A DNA stretch of 64,000 bases from Acidobacteriota bacterium (GTDB lineage Bacteria > Acidobacteriota > Thermoanaerobaculia > Multivoradales > Multivoraceae), in assembly GCA_003388555.1 (NCBI GenBank), contig QQVD01000044.1, positions 62,001 through 126,000 of the forward strand, written 5' to 3'. This document shows, piece after piece, positions 42,097 to 51,076 of the stretch; positions within the stretch are counted from its first letter, which is position 1, and every line of letters begins with the position of its first letter. Below the pieces are notes generated by a model. It worked only from the letters and a program-made list of their open reading frames with translations, was not told the DNA's origin and did no database searches. A program made the position numbers and the translations under genes.

Positions 42097-43226
42097 CCAC
42101 CGGTCTCCGGGCAGGGACGACCGAAGAGTCGCAGTCGACTGATGCCCCCGTCGGGGTGCATCTCGAGACGCACGTGGGTCACCGGCCCTTCGGTCGCGAG
42201 CAGCGCCGGGGACGAGTCGGCCGACAGATCGTGCTCGGCGTCGGGACGCAACAGGCAGCGCTCGACGAGCTCCGGCCAGGCGCTGCTCTCGGCGTCGCAC
42301 TGCTGCTGGTCGGCCGCGGCCAGCCGGCGCGCTTCGCTGGCGCTGAGACGGGCCGCGCGCAGGACGCAGGAGTGCGGGTAGTTGCCCTTGAAGTGGGCGG
42401 TGTCGACGACGACACGATCGATCCGGCCGGGGCATCCCAACGCCAGCAACGCCCAGTCGAAGCCGGGGCCGCGTCGACGGCGGGTCTCCCAGCCGTCGCC
42501 CATGTCGACGCCGCGACCGGGCAGGATGAGGTTGGTCGCGGCGCCGAAGTGCTCGTCGCTGGCGGACACCACCTCGCCACCGTTCTCGAGCGCCACCAGG
42601 TCCACCAGATCACCACCGCCGTCGGTCTCCTCGCCGCCGCCGGCATCGTCGACGTCGAACGGGGTGCTGGTGGCCGGCCAGTCTCGGCGGGCGACACCGT
42701 AGGCGCGCAGCCGCGCGACGCCGCCGTCGGGGAAGATCTCGAGCCGCAGGTGGCTGACCGGCCTGAGCCCGTCGAGCTCGTGCCGATGACGGCTGTCGGG
42801 GCCGAGAGGGACACGGGGCAGCAGCTCGAACCAGGCGTCGGAATCGTCGTCGGGGCAGTGGTCGCAGAGCGCTCCCCAGACGATCGCGCTCTCCGGCTGG
42901 TTGCCGTTGAAGTGCGCGGTGTCGATGTCGAGGCCGAACAGACGCGCCGGCGCGCCGAGCTCGATGGTGCAGTGGTCGCTGCCGGGCTCGCGTCGCCGCC
43001 TGGTCTCCCAGCCGTCCATCCACTTGCCGTGCTCGTCGTAGCGGCCCGGCACGAAAATCGGATCCTGAGGCTGCAGCAGCCGTTCGGCCGCGCCGAAGAA
43101 CTGGTCGTTGCAGCGCACCACCCGGGCTCCCAGTCGCGGCTGGGCGAGGTTCGGGTAGCGGCGCCAGAACGGCCATCCGGCGCGGGTCGGCGAAACCCCG
43201 GAGAGGTCTCTCGCGTCAGCTGCCAC
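42093..43226 (-). CDS. alc: allantoicase
   Basis: 377 residues with two related domains, as in known allantoicases. Each has a WETRRRR-G motif (DGWETRRRREPGSDH and DGWETRRRRGPGFDW) and a following LRLEIFPDGGVARLR/VRLEMHPDGGISRLRLFG strand. It hydrolyses allantoate to ureidoglycolate and urea. It overlaps the uraH gene at its 5' end by 11 bases and the allA gene at its 3' end by 4. An acidic insertion (DDAGGGEETDGGGD) lies between the two domains. Confidence 0.92.
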   Translation of the reverse strand: MAADARDLSGVSPTRAGWPFWRRYPNLAQPRLGARVVRCNDQFFGAAERLLQPQDPIFVPGRYDEHGKWMDGWETRRRREPGSDHCTIELGAPARLFGLDIDTAHFNGNQPESAIVWGALCDHCPDDDSDAWFELLPRVPLGPDSRHRHELDGLRPVSHLRLEIFPDGGVARLRAYGVARRDWPATSTPFDVDDAGGGEETDGGGDLVDLVALENGGEVVSASDEHFGAATNLILPGRGVDMGDGWETRRRRGPGFDWALLALGCPGRIDRVVVDTAHFKGNYPHSCVLRAARLSASEARRLAAADQQQCDAESSAWPELVERCLLRPDAEHDLSADSSPALLATEGPVTHVRLEMHPDGGISRLRLFGRPCPETGG

Positions 43227-43566
43227 GGTAGGTCGAGTAGCCGTAGCGCGACAGCAGCAGCGGCACGTGGTAGTGCGCCTGATCCGCCGAGACGACGAAG
43301 CAGATGGCGACCTCCGGGAAGAACGCCTCTCCGCCGTTGCCGTTCTGCTTCAGGTAGTCGCCGGTGGAGAAGCGCAGGAGGTAGGTCCCCGAGGCGAGGC
43401 GCGCCGGCCCGAGCGTGCCCACCCGACCGTCCTCGTCGGTCGCGCCGCTGGCGAGCACCTCGCCGTCGGCCGACTCGAGCCTCACCGCGACGCCGCCGGC
43501 GGGCCGGCCGCGGGAGAGGTCGAGCACGTGGGTCGTCACGTGGCTCGTCGGTCGTCGTTGACTCAT
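43216..43566 (-). CDS. uraH: 5-hydroxyisourate hydrolase (transthyretin-like, UraH)
   Basis: 116 residues. The conserved HVTTHVLDLSRGRPA start (catalytic His), GRV-x-G strand pattern (TDEDGRVGTLG), HYHVPLLLSRYGYSTYRGS (the YRGS end is the hallmark of hydroxyisourate hydrolases) are all present. It converts 5-hydroxyisourate, the uricase product, to OHCU, which the neighbouring AllB-UraD fusion decarboxylates. Its 5' end overlaps the 3' end of the fusion gene, and its 3' end overlaps allantoicase. Confidence 0.95.
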   Translation of the reverse strand: MSQRRPTSHVTTHVLDLSRGRPAGGVAVRLESADGEVLASGATDEDGRVGTLGPARLASGTYLLRFSTGDYLKQNGNGGEAFFPEVAICFVVSADQAHYHVPLLLSRYGYSTYRGS

Positions 43567-45566
43567 CGTGATGGGCCCGGTGACCGGTTCGTGGCCGGCT
43601 CCGGAGCCGTGCCGAGCAGTCGCTCCAGGCGCAGGAAGGTGATCTTACGCTGCTCCTCGCTGGCGTTCGCGAGCTCCTGGGCCGGAGTGTTGCCCAGCCG
43701 ACGCTCGAGTGCGGCCAGCATCTCCTCCGCCGACCGGCCGCTGGCGCAGATCAGGAAGACGTGACCGAAACGGCGCTCGTACGCCTCGTTGCCCGCGGCC
43801 AGGCGGCGCAGCACCTCGGGGTCGGCGTCCCGGGCTCCAGACTGTTCGGCGCCAGCGAGATGCCGAGTCGCCCCGAAGCGCGAGCGCAGGGACTCCAGAT
43901 CGCCGATCCTCGGGTGGGCCGCGAACGCCTGCCGCCAGTCGTCCTCGTCCAGCATGTCGAAGCAGCGCTCGCTGGCCGCAAACAGACACGAGGCGTCGGC
44001 CCAGAACGGGCCGGACGTCGGCGATCCGTCCCGATCGCCGGCCGCCAGGCGTAGCATGGCGTCGCGCCACGCCTGGGCGCCGCAGCACTCGTCCAGCGCC
44101 GTGCGCAGGTGCTCGGGTGCGTTCCGGAAGCGGCGCTCGAAGGCGGCGAAGCCGGGGTAGGACGAGGCCGTGCCAGCTCGCAGCCGCAGCGCGGCGCCCC
44201 GCGGCTCCGTCGCCGGGCCCCCTGCCGCCGTGAACACCGGCTCGCCGCCCAGGAAGGTGGCTTCGACCACTCCGTAGAGCTCACGATCCTCGTACGGGGT
44301 CAGGGCATGACGGTGGTGCAGGTCGGCGCCGCGCACGCGGAAGCGCTCCTCCGGTCGCCACACCACGAGGTCGGCGCGGGCGCCGACCTGCAGCATGCCG
44401 CGCTCGGCGATGCCGAGGAAGCGAGCCGGCCGTTCGCACAGCCACGCCGCCAGCTCGGCCGGCCGGTGGCCGCGCGCCCGGGCCGCCGTCCAGGTCGCCG
44501 GCAGCAGCAGCTGCAGCGAGGCGATGCCGCCCCAGGCGGCGGCGAAGTCGCCGCTGTCGAGGGCCTTCATGTCGGGAGGACAGGGCGAATGGTCGCTGGC
44601 GACGAAGTCGATGGTGCCATCGGCGAGGGCCGTCCAGAGCTCGGCGCGGTTGGCCGCCGAGCGGATCGGCGGGGCACACTTGAAACGCGTGTCGCCGACC
44701 TCGATCTGCGCCGCGTCGAAGCACAGGTAGTGGGGACAGGTCTCCACCGTGACCGGCACGCCCGCCGCCCGCCTCTCGCGCAGCAGATCGAGTGCGCTCG
44801 CGGCGCTGAGGTGCACGACGTGCACGGCGCAGCCGGTGCGGTGGCTGAGCTCACAGAGGCGCTCGATGGCGCGCACCTCGAGCGACTCTGGACGGCTGTG
44901 CAGGTAGGCGAAGTAGGGCTGCGGCGGCGGGCCGATCGCGGCGCCGGCAGCGTCGTCGTCGACCTCGCCGAGCCACTCGGCGTGCACGAGGAGCCGCTTC
45001 CCCAGGCCGGCGAGGATCCGCATCGTGCCTTCGAGGCGCGCCAGCTCGGCGGCCGGGAACTCAGCCAGGCCGGAGTCGCAGAGGAAGCACTTGAACGCGG
45101 CGGCGCCGGCACGCGAGAGGTCGCGTAGCAGGCCCGCGTCCTCCTGGTTCGCCGGCACCACCCCGGCGTACGGAGTCACGTCGACCAGCAGCTGGCCGGA
45201 GGTGGCGGCGAACTTGAGCTCGAGCGCGCGCGGCGTGACGCTCACCGGTGAGCTGTTCAGCGGCATGTCGGCGAGCAGGGTGATGCCGCCGGCCGCGGCG
45301 GCGCGGGTGGCATGGGCGAATCCCTCCCATGCGGTGCGGCCCGGCTCGTTGACGTGGCAGTGCACGTCGACGAGACCGGGCATCACCACCGCGGCGCCGA
45401 AGTCGACGATCGCACCGCCGGGCGCGGGATCACCGAGATCGCGGGCGCCGAGCGCCCCGTGCTCGGCGATGCGCACGATGCGTCCGTCACGCAGCAGCAG
45501 GTCGGCGGCGCGCTCTTCGCCGGCGACGCACACCCGACGGCTGCGCACGATGCGGACCGAACTCAT
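43563..45566 (-). CDS. fused allantoinase (AllB) and OHCU decarboxylase (UraD)
   Basis: 667 residues. Residues ~1-450 are allantoinase: PGLVDVHCHVNEPGRTAWEG (zinc His pair), AAFKCFLCDSG (Lys that is carboxylated to bridge the metals), LLVHAEW and CAVHVVHLSAAS (His ligands), FVASDHSPCPPDMK (Asp ligand). Residues ~490-650 are UraD: AAFERRFRNAPEHL, FAAHPRIGDLESL (catalytic His) and AGAEQSGA. UraD decarboxylates OHCU to (S)-allantoin, and AllB opens allantoin to allantoate. The fusion joins two consecutive steps. The ATG at 45566 was chosen over the frame's 45650; uricase diverges from 45766. Confidence 0.9.
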   Translation of the reverse strand: MSSVRIVRSRRVCVAGEERAADLLLRDGRIVRIAEHGALGARDLGDPAPGGAIVDFGAAVVMPGLVDVHCHVNEPGRTAWEGFAHATRAAAAGGITLLADMPLNSSPVSVTPRALELKFAATSGQLLVDVTPYAGVVPANQEDAGLLRDLSRAGAAAFKCFLCDSGLAEFPAAELARLEGTMRILAGLGKRLLVHAEWLGEVDDDAAGAAIGPPPQPYFAYLHSRPESLEVRAIERLCELSHRTGCAVHVVHLSAASALDLLRERRAAGVPVTVETCPHYLCFDAAQIEVGDTRFKCAPPIRSAANRAELWTALADGTIDFVASDHSPCPPDMKALDSGDFAAAWGGIASLQLLLPATWTAARARGHRPAELAAWLCERPARFLGIAERGMLQVGARADLVVWRPEERFRVRGADLHHRHALTPYEDRELYGVVEATFLGGEPVFTAAGGPATEPRGAALRLRAGTASSYPGFAAFERRFRNAPEHLRTALDECCGAQAWRDAMLRLAAGDRDGSPTSGPFWADASCLFAASERCFDMLDEDDWRQAFAAHPRIGDLESLRSRFGATRHLAGAEQSGARDADPEVLRRLAAGNEAYERRFGHVFLICASGRSAEEMLAALERRLGNTPAQELANASEEQRKITFLRLERLLGTAPEPATNRSPGPSR

Positions 45567-45765
45567 CACACAACGATAGCTTCGGCAGCGCCCATCCGTT
45601 GGGTTACAGACGCGTTCGCCGATCGGCCACTCCCGGTGCGGTAGTGGCATGATGGAGCGTCAGGCTCCCCGACTCCCGCGCTGCGGGCCCGGATCCCGGA
45701 GAGCGATCGCTCACCCGGATCGACTGGCAGTCGCCGGAATCCAGCGACAATCGAGACGATCGACG

Positions 45766-46626
45766 ATGTGCGCAGCCCCCAGACTCGAGCGCCACCGCTA
45801 CGGCAAGCGGAGGGTGCGCCTGACCCATCTCGACCGTGGCGTGTCGCCGCACCGCTTCGCGGTCTGCACGGTCGACGTCGCTCTCGAGGGCGACTTCGCC
45901 GCCAGCTACACAGCCGGCGACAACCGCTCCGTGGTGGCGACGGACTCGATGAAGAACACCGTCTACGTGCTCGCCCGCGAGCACGGAGTCGACTCGATCG
46001 AGCGCTTCGCCAGCTTGCTGGCGGGGCACTTCGTCGATTCCTACGCTGCCGTCGACGCGGCGCTCATCGAGGTGCAGCAGGAGCGCTGGCAGCCCATCGA
46101 GGCGGGCGGCGAGGTGGCGGCGTCGGCGTTCTGGCGCGGCGGCTCCGAGCTGGCGCTGGCGAGCGCGCGCTGCAGCGCTGACGGCCTCGAGCTGCGCTGC
46201 GGTCTCGACCGGTTGCAGGTGGCCAAGACCTCCGACTCCGGGTTCTCCGACTTCCACCGCGATCGCTTCACCACCCTCGCTGACACCGAGGACCGCATCT
46301 TCGCCACCACGGTGTCGGCCGAGCTGCGCGGCACGGCTCTCGCAGCGAGCAGCGCCGCCGACGACCTGGCGCGGCGCGATGCCCTGCGCGCCGCACTGCT
46401 CGGGACCTTCGCCGCCCACCGCTCGCGTTCGGTGCAGGAGACCCTGCACGCGATGGGCACAGCGGTGCTCGATCGGCTCGCCGAGGTGGAGGCGGTGACC
46501 CTGCGGCTGCCGAACCAGCACCACCCGCTGGTCGACCTGACGCCGTTCGGCCTCGACAACCCGAATTGCGTTTTCGTCGGCACCGACGAGCCGTTCGGCG
46601 ACATCGAGGCGACCCTGGTGCGATGA
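45766..46626 (+). CDS. uricase (urate oxidase)
   Basis: 286 residues. The first-strand motif RYGKRRVRL carries the catalytic Lys, and VVATDSMKNTVYVLA carries the Thr of the Thr-Lys diad. The second domain has SGFSDFHRDRFTTLAD. QETLHAMGTAVLDRL and VTLRLPNQHHPLVDL, GLDNPNCVFVGTDEPFG end the T-fold domain. It oxidises urate to 5-hydroxyisourate without a cofactor. The ATG at 45766 lies in a 200-base divergent region that it shares with the AllB-UraD gene. Its TGA overlaps the ATG of xdhA, so it forms one transcription unit with xanthine dehydrogenase. Confidence 0.92.
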   Translation: MCAAPRLERHRYGKRRVRLTHLDRGVSPHRFAVCTVDVALEGDFAASYTAGDNRSVVATDSMKNTVYVLAREHGVDSIERFASLLAGHFVDSYAAVDAALIEVQQERWQPIEAGGEVAASAFWRGGSELALASARCSADGLELRCGLDRLQVAKTSDSGFSDFHRDRFTTLADTEDRIFATTVSAELRGTALAASSAADDLARRDALRAALLGTFAAHRSRSVQETLHAMGTAVLDRLAEVEAVTLRLPNQHHPLVDLTPFGLDNPNCVFVGTDEPFGDIEATLVR

Positions 46627-48254
46627 GGGCCGAGGCCGCGAGCGAGAGGAGACGAGTGGGTCCGGAACCCCACCCGCGGGATGCCGTGCGCGACCACCTG
46701 GTGCTGGCGGTCAACGGGCAGCTGCACCGGGTCGGTGGCGAGGCGGCCTTCGGCACCCTCTCCGACTTCCTGCGCCGCGATCGGCGCCTGATCGGGACCA
46801 AGATCGTCTGCTCGGAAGGAGACTGCGGCGCCTGCAGCGTGCTGGTCGGTGAGCCCCGCCGGTCGGAGGCCCCGTCGGTCGCGGACGGCGGAGGTGCGAC
46901 AGCCGACGGGCTTTCCAGCGGCGCGCTGCGCTACCGCGCGATCGACTCGTGCATCGCCTTCCTGCACCAGCTCGACGGCTGCCACGTGATCACCGTGGAG
47001 GGGCTCGCCGGCCGCGCCGAAGCGCAGTCGCTCGCCGAGCTGCACCCGGTGCAGCGGTCGATGGTGGAGTGCTTCGGCTCCCAGTGCGGCTTCTGCACGC
47101 CGGGGTTCGTCATCGCGATCACCGATCTGCTCGCCGAACAGGATCGAACCGGCTCCGCCGAGCTCGACGACGAGGAGCTGCGTGTCGGCCTGGGCGGCAA
47201 CCTCTGCCGCTGCACCGGCTACGCCCAGATCGTCGACGCGGTGCGCGAAGCGGAGCGGAGTGCACAGTCGCTGGCCCCGGCGGCCTGCGCCGACGAGCAG
47301 GCCCTCGCGGCGGTTCTCGGGCGCGCCTCGCGCGAGCCGGTGCGACTGGAGCACAGGGGTCGTGTGCTCGAGCTGCCGCGCGACGAGCAGCGCTTGCTGG
47401 CGGCGCGTGCGGCGCGCCCGGCGGCGCGCCTGGTCGCCGGCGGCACCGACCTGGGGGTGCGCTTCAACAAGGGACAGCTGTCGCCGAGCGAAGACGTGAT
47501 CGACCTCGGTGGCGTGGCGGGCTTCGGTGGCGTGCGGCTGCTGGCCGCCGCGGCGGAGGACGCTGCGGCCGGCGGGCGCCTGGTCTGCGGCGCGACGGCG
47601 CGCTGGAGCGAGCTGCTCGACGCCATCGAGGGTCTGCCGTCGCTCGCCGACCTGCGGCAGGTGCTGCGCCGCTTCGGCGGGCCCCAGATCCGCAACCTCG
47701 GCACCGTCGGCGGCAACCTGGTCAACGCCTCGCCGATCGCCGACTCGCTGCCGTTCCTCTACGTCGCCTCGGCGCGCATCGAGCTGGTGTCGCAGCGCGG
47801 CGCGCGCTGGCTGCCGATCGAGCAGTTCTACCGCGGCTACAAGCAGCTCGATCTCGAACCGGACGAGCTCCTGCGCACGGTCGAGGTGCGCGTGCCCGAT
47901 CCGGGGACCGGCGAACGGCTGCTCCTGCTCAAGGCCTCGCGCCGCCGCGATCTCGACATCTCGACCTTCACCGCGGCTTTGTGGATGCGTCTCGAGGGCG
48001 AACGGATCGACACCGTCCGGCTCGCTTTCGGCGGCGTCGGTCCCACCGTGTTGCGTCTGCCGCGCAGCGAGGAGTCGCTGCGTGGTCAGCGCCTCGAGAT
48101 GGAGCGTTTCCGCATGGCGGGCGAGGTGGCGTCTTCGGAGATCCGCCCCATCTCCGACGTGCGCGGTGCCGCCGCCTACCGCCGTCTGCTGGCGCGTCAG
48201 GTGATGGAGTCGTTCTTCCGCCGTCTGCACGGCGAGCAGGAGGAGGTGGCCTGA
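46623..48254 (+). CDS. xdhA: xanthine dehydrogenase small subunit (Fe-S and FAD domains)
   Basis: 543 residues. The first [2Fe-2S] domain has IVCSEGDCGACSV and DSCIAFLHQ; the second has SQCGFCTPG and NLCRCTGY. The FAD domain has LVAGGTDLGVRFNKG and GGPQIRNLGTVGGNLVNASPIAD, and ends with the CO-dehydrogenase-flavoprotein C-terminal segment (FGGVGPTVLRLPRSEESL). Electrons from the molybdenum subunit pass through the Fe-S clusters to FAD and NAD. Its ATG overlaps the uricase stop. xdhB follows after one base. An insert with acidic residues follows the first Fe-S domain. Confidence 0.93.
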   Translation: MRAEAASERRRVGPEPHPRDAVRDHLVLAVNGQLHRVGGEAAFGTLSDFLRRDRRLIGTKIVCSEGDCGACSVLVGEPRRSEAPSVADGGGATADGLSSGALRYRAIDSCIAFLHQLDGCHVITVEGLAGRAEAQSLAELHPVQRSMVECFGSQCGFCTPGFVIAITDLLAEQDRTGSAELDDEELRVGLGGNLCRCTGYAQIVDAVREAERSAQSLAPAACADEQALAAVLGRASREPVRLEHRGRVLELPRDEQRLLAARAARPAARLVAGGTDLGVRFNKGQLSPSEDVIDLGGVAGFGGVRLLAAAAEDAAAGGRLVCGATARWSELLDAIEGLPSLADLRQVLRRFGGPQIRNLGTVGGNLVNASPIADSLPFLYVASARIELVSQRGARWLPIEQFYRGYKQLDLEPDELLRTVEVRVPDPGTGERLLLLKASRRRDLDISTFTAALWMRLEGERIDTVRLAFGGVGPTVLRLPRSEESLRGQRLEMERFRMAGEVASSEIRPISDVRGAAAYRRLLARQVMESFFRRLHGEQEEVA

Positions 48255-48255
48255 G

Positions 48256-50706
48256 ATGAAGCGCGACCTGGATCGGCCCGGCGGTAGCGCGACCCTCGGA
48301 GGCGACGCGGCGAGCAGCGCCGTCAGCTGGCCGAGGCGGCCCATCGCACGGCAGCCCGGTCAACCGCCGCACGACTCGGCGCTCGGCCACGTCCAGGGAA
48401 GTGCGCGCTACATCGACGACCTGCCGCTGCGTGAGGGCGAGCTGCGGATCGCGCTGGTCGGCGCGCCCTGCGCTCGCGGCCGCGTCACGCGGCTCGACCT
48501 CGACGCGGTGCGCGCGGCGCCGGGGGTCGTCGGCGTCTACACAGCGGCAGACCTCCCCGGCGCCAACCTCTGGGGGCCGATCTTCCACGACGAGCCGGTC
48601 CTCGCCGAGGAGGTCGTCGCCTACCTCGGGCAGCCGCTGGCGGTCGTCGCGGCGGACGACGAGCGCGATGCGAGGGCGGCGGCGGCCCTGGCGCGGGTGG
48701 AGGTCGAGGAGGAAGAGCCGGTGCTCACCATCGAGCAGGCGGTGGCCGCCGGCGAGTTCATCGGGCCGCAACGCCAGATCGCACGTGGCGACCTCGAGGC
48801 CGGCTGGGAGCGTGCCAGGCAGCGCATCGAGGGGCGTTTCGAGAGCAAGGGACAGGAGCAGTTCTACCTCGAGTCGCAGGCCGCCCTGGTGGTGCCGGAA
48901 GAGGGCGGCAGCCTGCTGGTCTACTCCTCGACCCAGAACCCCACCGAGATCCAGAAGGTGGTCGCCGACGCGCTCGGCTGGCGTCAGAGCCAGGTGGTCT
49001 GCGAGGTGCTGCGCATGGGCGGAGCCTTCGGCGGCAAGGAGACCCAGGCGGCGCTGCCGGCGGTCTTCGCGGCCCTGGTCGCCTTCCACACCCACCGTCC
49101 GGTGCGGGTGGTCTACGGCAAGGACGAGGACATGCTGCTCACCGGCAAGCGGCACGAGTTCCACACCGACTACCGGATTGGCTTCGACGAGCGCGGCCGC
49201 ATCGTCGCCGCCGAGCTCGACGTGCGTTCGAACGGCGGCGCCTACGCCGACCTGTCGACCGCCGTGCTCGAGCGCTGCATGCTGCACCTGGACAACGCCT
49301 ACCATCTGCCGGCGGTGCGCATCGGCGCCCGGGTGTGCCGCACGAATCTGCCGCCGAACACCGCCTTCCGAGGCTTCGGCGGTCCGCAGGGGATGGCGGT
49401 GATCGAGAGCTGCATGGAGGAGATCGCCGCGCGCCTCCGGCTCGACCCGCTCGACGTGCGGCGGGTCAACCTCTACCCGGCCGACGAGGCATCCGACGCA
49501 GCGCTGACCCCCTACGGTCAGCGGGTGCGCGGCAACCTCCTGCCGGAGATCTTCGATCGCCTCGAGCAGTCCTCGGACTACCGCCTCCGCCGGCGCGAGA
49601 TCAGCCAGCACAATGCACGAACCGACGCTTGGGGTGAGCCGCCCTGCGTGCTGCGAGGCCTGTCCCTGGTTCCGGTCAAGTTCGGCATCTCGTTCACCAA
49701 CAAGACGCTGAACCAGGCCAACGCCCTGGTCAACGTCTACACCGACGGCAGCGTGCAGGTGAGCACCGGCGCCACCGAGATGGGCCAGGGCGTCAACACC
49801 AAGCTGGCGATGATCGTCGCCCAGGAGTTCGGCATCGACCACCGGCGGGTGGTGGTGCGACCGACTTCGACCGAGAAGAACAACAACACCTCGCCCACCG
49901 CGGCGTCGGCCAGCACCGATCTCAACGGCGCCGCCGCGGTGAAGGCTTGTGCGGCGATCCGCGAGCGGTTGGCGGAGCTGGCATCGGGGCTGCTCGCGGG
50001 CTCCACGGACGGCCTGGCGCCGGCGCCGGAGCAGGTGGGCTTCGAAGGCGGAGCGGTGTTCGACCGCCGGGCTCCCGAGCGCCGGATCGACTTCGCCGAG
50101 CTGTGCCGGCGGGCGCACGTCGAGCGGATCGATCTCGGTGCGCGCTCCTTCTATGCCACACCCGGCATCGACTTCGACCGCGAGACCGGCAGAGGCTGTC
50201 CCTTCGCCTACTACACCACCGGCGCCTGCGTCGCCGAGGTGCGGGTCGACCGCCTGCTCGGAACGCTCGAGCTCGAGCGGCTCGACGTGCTGATGGACAT
50301 CGGCAAGCCGATCCACCTGGCGATCGAGATGGGGCAGATCGTCGGCGGTCTGGTGCAGGGGATCGGCTGGGTCACCGGTGAGGAGCTGGTCTACGACGGC
50401 CGCGGCGAGCTGCTGACCACCTCGCCGACGACCTACAAGATCCCGGCCGCCAGCGACCTGCCCCGCGACCTGCGGGTCGAGATCCTCGACAACGATCTCA
50501 ACCGACACAACGTGCGCAGCACCAAGGCGGTCGGCGAGCCGCCGCTGATGCTGGCGATCGCGGTGTGGACCGCGGTGCGCGACGCCCTCGGCGCGGCAGT
50601 GGCCCTCGGCGCGAGGCCTGGAGACCTGCGCATCCCGGCGACCCACGAGGAGATCGCGCGGACTCTCTCAGGTTGCTCTGTCGAGGAGTGGATCGCCGCT
50701 TCGTGA
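48256..50706 (+). CDS. xdhB: xanthine dehydrogenase molybdopterin-binding subunit
   Basis: 816 residues. The aldehyde-oxidase/xanthine-dehydrogenase domain starts near HDSALGHVQGSARYIDDLP. Molybdopterin-binding blocks are RMGGAFGGKETQ, AFRGFGGPQGM, TGATEMGQGVNTKLA and the late TKAVGEPPLML (catalytic Glu). It hydroxylates xanthine (and hypoxanthine) to urate. XdhC, which inserts the sulfurated cofactor in some species, is not in the window. The gene ends 20 bases before the convergent Nif11-like gene. Confidence 0.94.
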   Translation: MKRDLDRPGGSATLGGDAASSAVSWPRRPIARQPGQPPHDSALGHVQGSARYIDDLPLREGELRIALVGAPCARGRVTRLDLDAVRAAPGVVGVYTAADLPGANLWGPIFHDEPVLAEEVVAYLGQPLAVVAADDERDARAAAALARVEVEEEEPVLTIEQAVAAGEFIGPQRQIARGDLEAGWERARQRIEGRFESKGQEQFYLESQAALVVPEEGGSLLVYSSTQNPTEIQKVVADALGWRQSQVVCEVLRMGGAFGGKETQAALPAVFAALVAFHTHRPVRVVYGKDEDMLLTGKRHEFHTDYRIGFDERGRIVAAELDVRSNGGAYADLSTAVLERCMLHLDNAYHLPAVRIGARVCRTNLPPNTAFRGFGGPQGMAVIESCMEEIAARLRLDPLDVRRVNLYPADEASDAALTPYGQRVRGNLLPEIFDRLEQSSDYRLRRREISQHNARTDAWGEPPCVLRGLSLVPVKFGISFTNKTLNQANALVNVYTDGSVQVSTGATEMGQGVNTKLAMIVAQEFGIDHRRVVVRPTSTEKNNNTSPTAASASTDLNGAAAVKACAAIRERLAELASGLLAGSTDGLAPAPEQVGFEGGAVFDRRAPERRIDFAELCRRAHVERIDLGARSFYATPGIDFDRETGRGCPFAYYTTGACVAEVRVDRLLGTLELERLDVLMDIGKPIHLAIEMGQIVGGLVQGIGWVTGEELVYDGRGELLTTSPTTYKIPAASDLPRDLRVEILDNDLNRHNVRSTKAVGEPPLMLAIAVWTAVRDALGAAVALGARPGDLRIPATHEEIARTLSGCSVEEWIAAS

Positions 50707-50725
50707 GCGCTCCGCCGGTCGACGT

Positions 50726-50911
50726 TCAGCGCCGATCGTCGGCGACTCGGCGCCGCAGGTACTCCTCGAAGATCGCTTCGGTGTAGGGGATGCCCGCTCG
50801 CTCGGCGAGATCCCTCATCTGAGCCTCGTTCTCGACCTGGCGCAGCTCGCGATCCAGTTTCGCGTCTTTACGGACGTGGCGGAGGAAGTGTTCGAGGTCG
50901 CGGGCACTCAT
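50726..50911 (-). CDS. Nif11-domain-like small protein
   Basis: 61 residues: MSARDLEHFLRHVRKD, LDRELRQVENEAQMRDLAERAG and IPYTEAIFEEYL. This is the pattern of Nif11 domains (an MS-x-L-x2-FL start, LA-x-AG and a late helix), found in nitrogen-fixation accessory proteins and as leaders of some ribosomal peptides. The end is charged (RRRVADDRR) and lacks a Gly-Gly cleavage site or a Cys-rich core, so a leader peptide role is doubtful. AGGAG lies a few bases before the ATG. It sits between xdhB (convergent) and the acyl-CoA ligase (divergent). Confidence 0.6.
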   Translation of the reverse strand: MSARDLEHFLRHVRKDAKLDRELRQVENEAQMRDLAERAGIPYTEAIFEEYLRRRVADDRR

Positions 50912-51076
50912 CTGGACTCCTGTGAGGTCGTGGGCTGGACGCCCCGATGCCGGCCGCTGCGACTCGGCGTGCAGGGTCGCGGCGCCACGGCGCTGGCGTC
51001 ATTCGGCGTCGAATGCGCGAACGGACGTCGTGCTAGCTTCGCCTTTCCCAACGTCCGCAGGAGATCAGACCTTCCG

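Noticed and set aside
47968-50646. Minus-strand frame of nearly 900 codons antisense to xdhB
   Set aside because: The plus-strand gene has unambiguous molybdopterin motifs. The antisense product is an Arg/Val/Gln-rich shadow with no domain.
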